Source: Clostridiales bacterium (GTDB lineage Bacteria; Bacillota; Clostridia; Oscillospirales; Oscillospiraceae). From it: DNA of 46,805 nucleotides. The notes beneath the pieces are model-generated. The model made no database searches and had not been told where the DNA came from. It saw nothing but the letters and a program-made list of their open reading frames with translations. Each line of letters opens with the position of its first letter. The first letter of the stretch is position 1. A program made the position numbers and the translations under genes. This document shows, piece by piece, positions 43,789 through 46,805 of the stretch. The stretch covers positions 1 to 46,805 of the forward strand of contig JAAYJC010000208.1 of assembly GCA_012523085.1 (NCBI GenBank), read 5' to 3'.

Positions 43789-44843
43789 TTAAATTCCACT
43801 CCTTTCTCGCCTTTCAGACAGCAACCGATCACATATGGTCGTTCACCGGCCTGAACCAAAGATTCTAAAACTGTTCCGACATCGTCTTTTGCGACAGCCA
43901 TGACAAATCCTATGCCCATGTTGAATGTATTGTACATATCTTTGAGCGGGATTTGCCCTTTATCATAGATCAGGCTGAAAATCGGTGAGGTCGGGATTGA
44001 AGAAGGTGTGATAACCGCTTTCATCCCATCAGGAAGCATCCTCGGTACGTTTTCGATAATGCCACCACCGGTAATATGCGCCATTCCCTTGATTTTGTGA
44101 CCCAGTGTACGCGTAATGCACATGACGGTTTTGGCGTATATACGTGTTGGTTTAAGCAATTCTTCCCCAAGCGTACAGGCGAGCTCCGGGATGTATTCGC
44201 TTAAATCCGCATTTTCTATATCAAAAACCTTGCGTACTAGCGAAAAGCCGTTTGAATGCAGGCCATTTGACGCCAATCCGATCAGTCTGTCGCCATTTTC
44301 AATCTCGTGGCCGTCAATAATTTTGCCTTTATCGACAATACCAACCGCAAATCCGGCCAGATCGTATTCGTTTTGGGGATAAAACCCCGGCATCTCAGCC
44401 GTTTCGCCACCGATAAGCGCGCATCCGCTCTTCAAGCATCCATCAGCAACGCCGGACACGATCTGCGCTACCTTTTCGGGTATATTTTTCCCCATGGCGA
44501 TATAATCCAGAAAGAACATCGGACGCGCACCACTGACGACGATATCGTTTACGCACATAGCGACACAGTCGATTCCGACGCTGTCATGCTTATCCATTAA
44601 GAAAGCAACCTTCAGCTTTGTTCCAACGCCGTCGGTTCCCGAAACCAGTACCGGTTCTTTCATACCCGTCAAGTCGGGAACAACCAGACCGCCAAATCCG
44701 CCGATCGATGTTAAAACCTCCGGCGTCATCGTCCGTTCAACGTGTTCCTTCATCAGCGTTACCGCCTCGTAACCCGATGTAACATCCACACCCGCTTTTT
44801 TGTAGCTGTCACTGAAACTTCTGTCGATGCTTTTGATCTCCAT
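43782..44843 (-). CDS. purM: Phosphoribosylformylglycinamidine cyclo-ligase
   Basis: About 353 residues; step five of the pathway, closing the imidazole ring of AIR with ATP. Motifs: [75 protein letters not shown] chose ATG 44843, preceded by GGAGGTCAGGA, because the 24 residues upstream in the open frame are not family-like. It overlaps purN at its end. Confidence 0.96.
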   Translation of the reverse strand: MEIKSIDRSFSDSYKKAGVDVTSGYEAVTLMKEHVERTMTPEVLTSIGGFGGLVVPDLTGMKEPVLVSGTDGVGTKLKVAFLMDKHDSVGIDCVAMCVNDIVVSGARPMFFLDYIAMGKNIPEKVAQIVSGVADGCLKSGCALIGGETAEMPGFYPQNEYDLAGFAVGIVDKGKIIDGHEIENGDRLIGLASNGLHSNGFSLVRKVFDIENADLSEYIPELACTLGEELLKPTRIYAKTVMCITRTLGHKIKGMAHITGGGIIENVPRMLPDGMKAVITPSSIPTSPIFSLIYDKGQIPLKDMYNTFNMGIGFVMAVAKDDVGTVLESLVQAGERPYVIGCCLKGEKGVEFKW

Positions 44844-44946
44844 TCCTGACCTCCATTTTGCTGCCTGGATCGGCTTCCAATGCAGAACCTTTATCCGACC
44901 GTCGGAAAAAAACATTTAACGCCAAGTAAACAATCCTTTTCTATGG

Positions 44947-45438
44947 TTAAAACGACTCCGATTGCATCTTTCTATCCTTGGCCGCATACTCCTCCGCCAT
45001 ACTGCGTTTAAACACGGCCAGTTTTTTTGCCAGATCAGGCTCCGATAAAGCTAAAATCTGAGCCGCAAGAATACCGGCGTTTTCCGCTCCGCCGACGGCT
45101 ACGACCGCGACAGGGATACCTGCCGGCATCTGGACCATAGAAAGCAAACTGTCCAATCCGTCCATAAAAGTGGACTTGATGGGCAGTCCGATTACAGGTA
45201 AAGTCGTGTAAGCAGCAATTACACCGGCCAAATGAGCTGCTTTTCCTGCAGCTGCAATGATCACTCCGAAGCCTCTCTCAATTGCTTTACGGCCAAATTC
45301 CTCAGCAGCCTCGGGTGTGCGGTGTGCGGAAATAACCCTGATTTCGTAAGAAATCCCAAATGATTTAAGTTTTTCAACCGCACCGAGTACAACAGGTAAA
45401 TCGCTGTCGGATCCCATAATGACGGCAACTTTTTTCAT
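44947..45438 (-). CDS. purE: N5-carboxyaminoimidazole ribonucleotide mutase
   Basis: A 163-residue class I PurE that converts N5-CAIR to CAIR. Family motifs VIMGSDSDLPVV, EIRVISAHRTPE and GVIIAAAGKAAHLAGVIAA are present, followed by TTLPVIGLPIK and SLLSMVQMPAGIPVAVVAVG. It is the first gene of the purine operon; AAAGGA lies 11 bp upstream. The upstream region (45439-45691) is divergent with dgt; TATACT on the minus strand near 45555 is a possible -10. No purine riboswitch sequence was recognised. PurK, purF, purC and purB are not in the window. Confidence 0.96.
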   Translation of the reverse strand: MKKVAVIMGSDSDLPVVLGAVEKLKSFGISYEIRVISAHRTPEAAEEFGRKAIERGFGVIIAAAGKAAHLAGVIAAYTTLPVIGLPIKSTFMDGLDSLLSMVQMPAGIPVAVVAVGGAENAGILAAQILALSEPDLAKKLAVFKRSMAEEYAAKDRKMQSESF

Positions 45439-45691
45439 AGGATGATCAATCCTTTCCGGCCAGCCAATGACATAAACAATCCATCACCCTTAAAACAGGG
45501 AGAATGGCCTTTCATTCCTATTTAAAAATACAGGTGTATCCACATGCCGTAGTATACCACAAAACCCTCGCTTTTTGGAATACCCAAACAATGCATTTCA
45601 CAATATTTAAAATATATTCTCAAAAAAAGAGGAAAAGAGGATTATTTTTTGTATATATAAAGTATAAACCACAATGCTATGGACGGTAACA

Positions 45692-46699
45692 ATGAAAACA
45701 TGCAGACAGCAGCAGGAAGAATTCGAAGAAATAACTCTGGCTCCCCAGGCAATGAGATCGGCCTGTTCGGCCGGTCGCAAAAGGTATGAGGAACCCTGTA
45801 CGGTCCGGACATGCTATCAGCGTGATATCGACAGGATTGTACATTCCAAAGCATTCCGCCGTTTAAAACATAAAACTCAAGTTTTCTTGCAGCCCGAAGG
45901 AGACCATTACAGGACGAGAATGACCCATACGATTGAGGTCATGCGGATTGCAAGAACACTCGCTCGTTCTCTGCGCTTAAACGAGGATCTTGCTGAGGCG
46001 ATTGCCTGGGGTCACGATTTGGGTCATACCCCGTTCGGCCATGCGGGCGAACGGGCACTGGACGAAATATGCCCCATGGGTTTTACGCACAACCGGCAGA
46101 GTCTGCGCGTTGTCGATACGCTTGAAAAAAATGGTAAGGGTCTGAACCTCTGCATGGAGGTCCGTGACGGGATTCTCAACCACACCGGTCCGAGCGACCC
46201 GCATACGCTGGAGGGCAAAATCGTCAGGCTCTCCGACCGGATCGCCTATATCAGCCATGATATGGATGACGCAGTCAGGGCGGGAATCCTCAAGCCGAGT
46301 GATATTCCGAAAGAAATCGTCGAGGCAACCGGCAATAATTACTCAGGACGCCTGAATGCGGCTATTGTGGATGTCATAGAAACCAGCCGGGATTCCGGTG
46401 ATGTCAATATGAGTCCGGATATGTTTATGATCATGGAGCGCTTTCGAAACTTTCTCTTCGAACGGGTATACCGGAATCCGGTTGCCAAAGGTGAAGAAAT
46501 TAAAATCAAGGGGATACTGGAAAAGCTTTATGATCACTATATGACCAATCAAAACCTTTTACCGGCCGACTACCTGTCTCTTCTTGAGCAGAATAACGCC
46601 GACCGGATTGTATGCGACTATATAGCCGGGATGACGGATAAATATGCGATCTATGTATATGACGATTTGTTTATTCCGGAAGCCTGGCAGGTCAGGTAA
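45692..46699 (+). CDS. dgt: dGTPase-like HD hydrolase
   Basis: A 335-residue HD-domain enzyme. The metal ligands are RTRMTHTIEVMRIARTL (H), AWGHDLGHTPFGHAGE (HD) and LSDRIAYISHDMDDA (D). It belongs to the dGTP triphosphohydrolase-like type 2 group, hydrolysing dGTP or other dNTPs to nucleoside and tripolyphosphate. I prefer ATG 45692 (MKTCRQQQ) over the ATG six codons earlier; neither has a strong binding site. In many Clostridia this gene precedes dnaG and rpoD; the window ends 106 bp after the stop. Confidence 0.9.
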   Translation: MKTCRQQQEEFEEITLAPQAMRSACSAGRKRYEEPCTVRTCYQRDIDRIVHSKAFRRLKHKTQVFLQPEGDHYRTRMTHTIEVMRIARTLARSLRLNEDLAEAIAWGHDLGHTPFGHAGERALDEICPMGFTHNRQSLRVVDTLEKNGKGLNLCMEVRDGILNHTGPSDPHTLEGKIVRLSDRIAYISHDMDDAVRAGILKPSDIPKEIVEATGNNYSGRLNAAIVDVIETSRDSGDVNMSPDMFMIMERFRNFLFERVYRNPVAKGEEIKIKGILEKLYDHYMTNQNLLPADYLSLLEQNNADRIVCDYIAGMTDKYAIYVYDDLFIPEAWQVR

Positions 46700-46767
46700 T
46701 GTATGCCGGAACCGGAAATCAGCTATAATACACAATACTGCAGCAGACAAGGTTTTCAGAACCGCCA

Positions 46768-46805
46768 ATGTGCATGCTGACCGATATATTTCCCGAAAAA
46801 GAAAG
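46768..46805 (+). other. Possible start of a truncated gene at the window edge
   Basis: ATG codons at 46768 and 46774 open a frame (MCMLTDIFPEKE) to the window end. No strong ribosome binding site precedes them, and a TATAAT at 46724-46729 has no -35 partner. Too short to identify; dnaG would be the expected neighbour of dgt but this does not match its usual start. Confidence 0.2.

Noticed and set aside
45439-45691. Purine or ZTP riboswitch upstream of purE
   Set aside because: The conserved purine-aptamer and ZTP motifs were looked for on the minus strand and not found; only a weak promoter candidate is visible.
1-46805. CRISPR array or cas genes
   Set aside because: No regularly spaced direct repeats and no Cas-like proteins were seen.

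Overview
The window looks like a chromosomal segment of a Gram-positive, low-to-mid G+C bacterium of the class Clostridia (Bacillota). The pointers are a single-chain PurL of about 1230 residues, an L10-leader-controlled rplJ-rplL pair, a Fur/Zur-type zinc regulon, a type II pantothenate kinase (coaW), an LTA-synthase-like membrane sulfatase, an S-layer-homology (SLH) tail and strong GGAGG-type ribosome binding sites. Family-level placement is not possible from the sequence alone. No rRNA, intact tRNA or CRISPR array was found.

Layout. Positions 1-5320 form an accessory island: an internally deleted IS30 element, two FAD-dependent oxidoreductase genes with a broken LysR regulator between them, and the left end of an IS3-type element. 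It is bracketed by two copies of a 39-bp hairpin-bearing repeat. Positions 5322-6490 hold rplL and rplJ behind a well-formed L10 leader and a consensus promoter; rpoB does not follow rplL, as it commonly does. Positions 6550-9266 encode a three-gene ABC-2 exporter and 9521-11539 a LTA-synthase-like protein. Positions 11540-13720 are a repeat-rich accessory stretch: long palindromes, an A+T-rich orphan gene, and an SLH gene tail butted against the tail of an unrelated gene on the other strand.

From 13863 the sequence becomes mostly housekeeping: rsmE, a ferritin-like protein of unknown function, cdd, a GtrA-type membrane protein, purL, coaW, an orphan oligopeptide-type binding lipoprotein, pgeF, secA, then metG, a GNAT acetyltransferase and an M20 amidohydrolase on the plus strand.

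Positions 31366-36311 are a zinc-homeostasis operon on the minus strand: znuA-znuC-znuB-zur, then a PF03773 permease and its TIGR03943 partner, with a DEDDh exonuclease/BRCT gene trailing. It is driven by a consensus promoter whose -10 box lies in a perfect 51-bp palindrome containing a 7-1-7 Zur-like box. Positions 36461-38491 carry two tandem uroporphyrinogen-decarboxylase-like (corrinoid methyltransferase type) genes. Positions 38924-45438 are the main purine operon, purE-purM-purN-purO-purH-purD plus a membrane protein. The last two steps to IMP are split between a stand-alone AICAR transformylase (PurH without its cyclohydrolase domain) and an archaeal-type PurO. A dGTPase-like HD hydrolase (dgt) is divergent from purE.

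The items most worth following up are the Zur palindrome and operon, the PurH/PurO split, the duplicated URO-D-like genes with no visible corrinoid partner, and the hairpin repeats bracketing the flavoprotein island.
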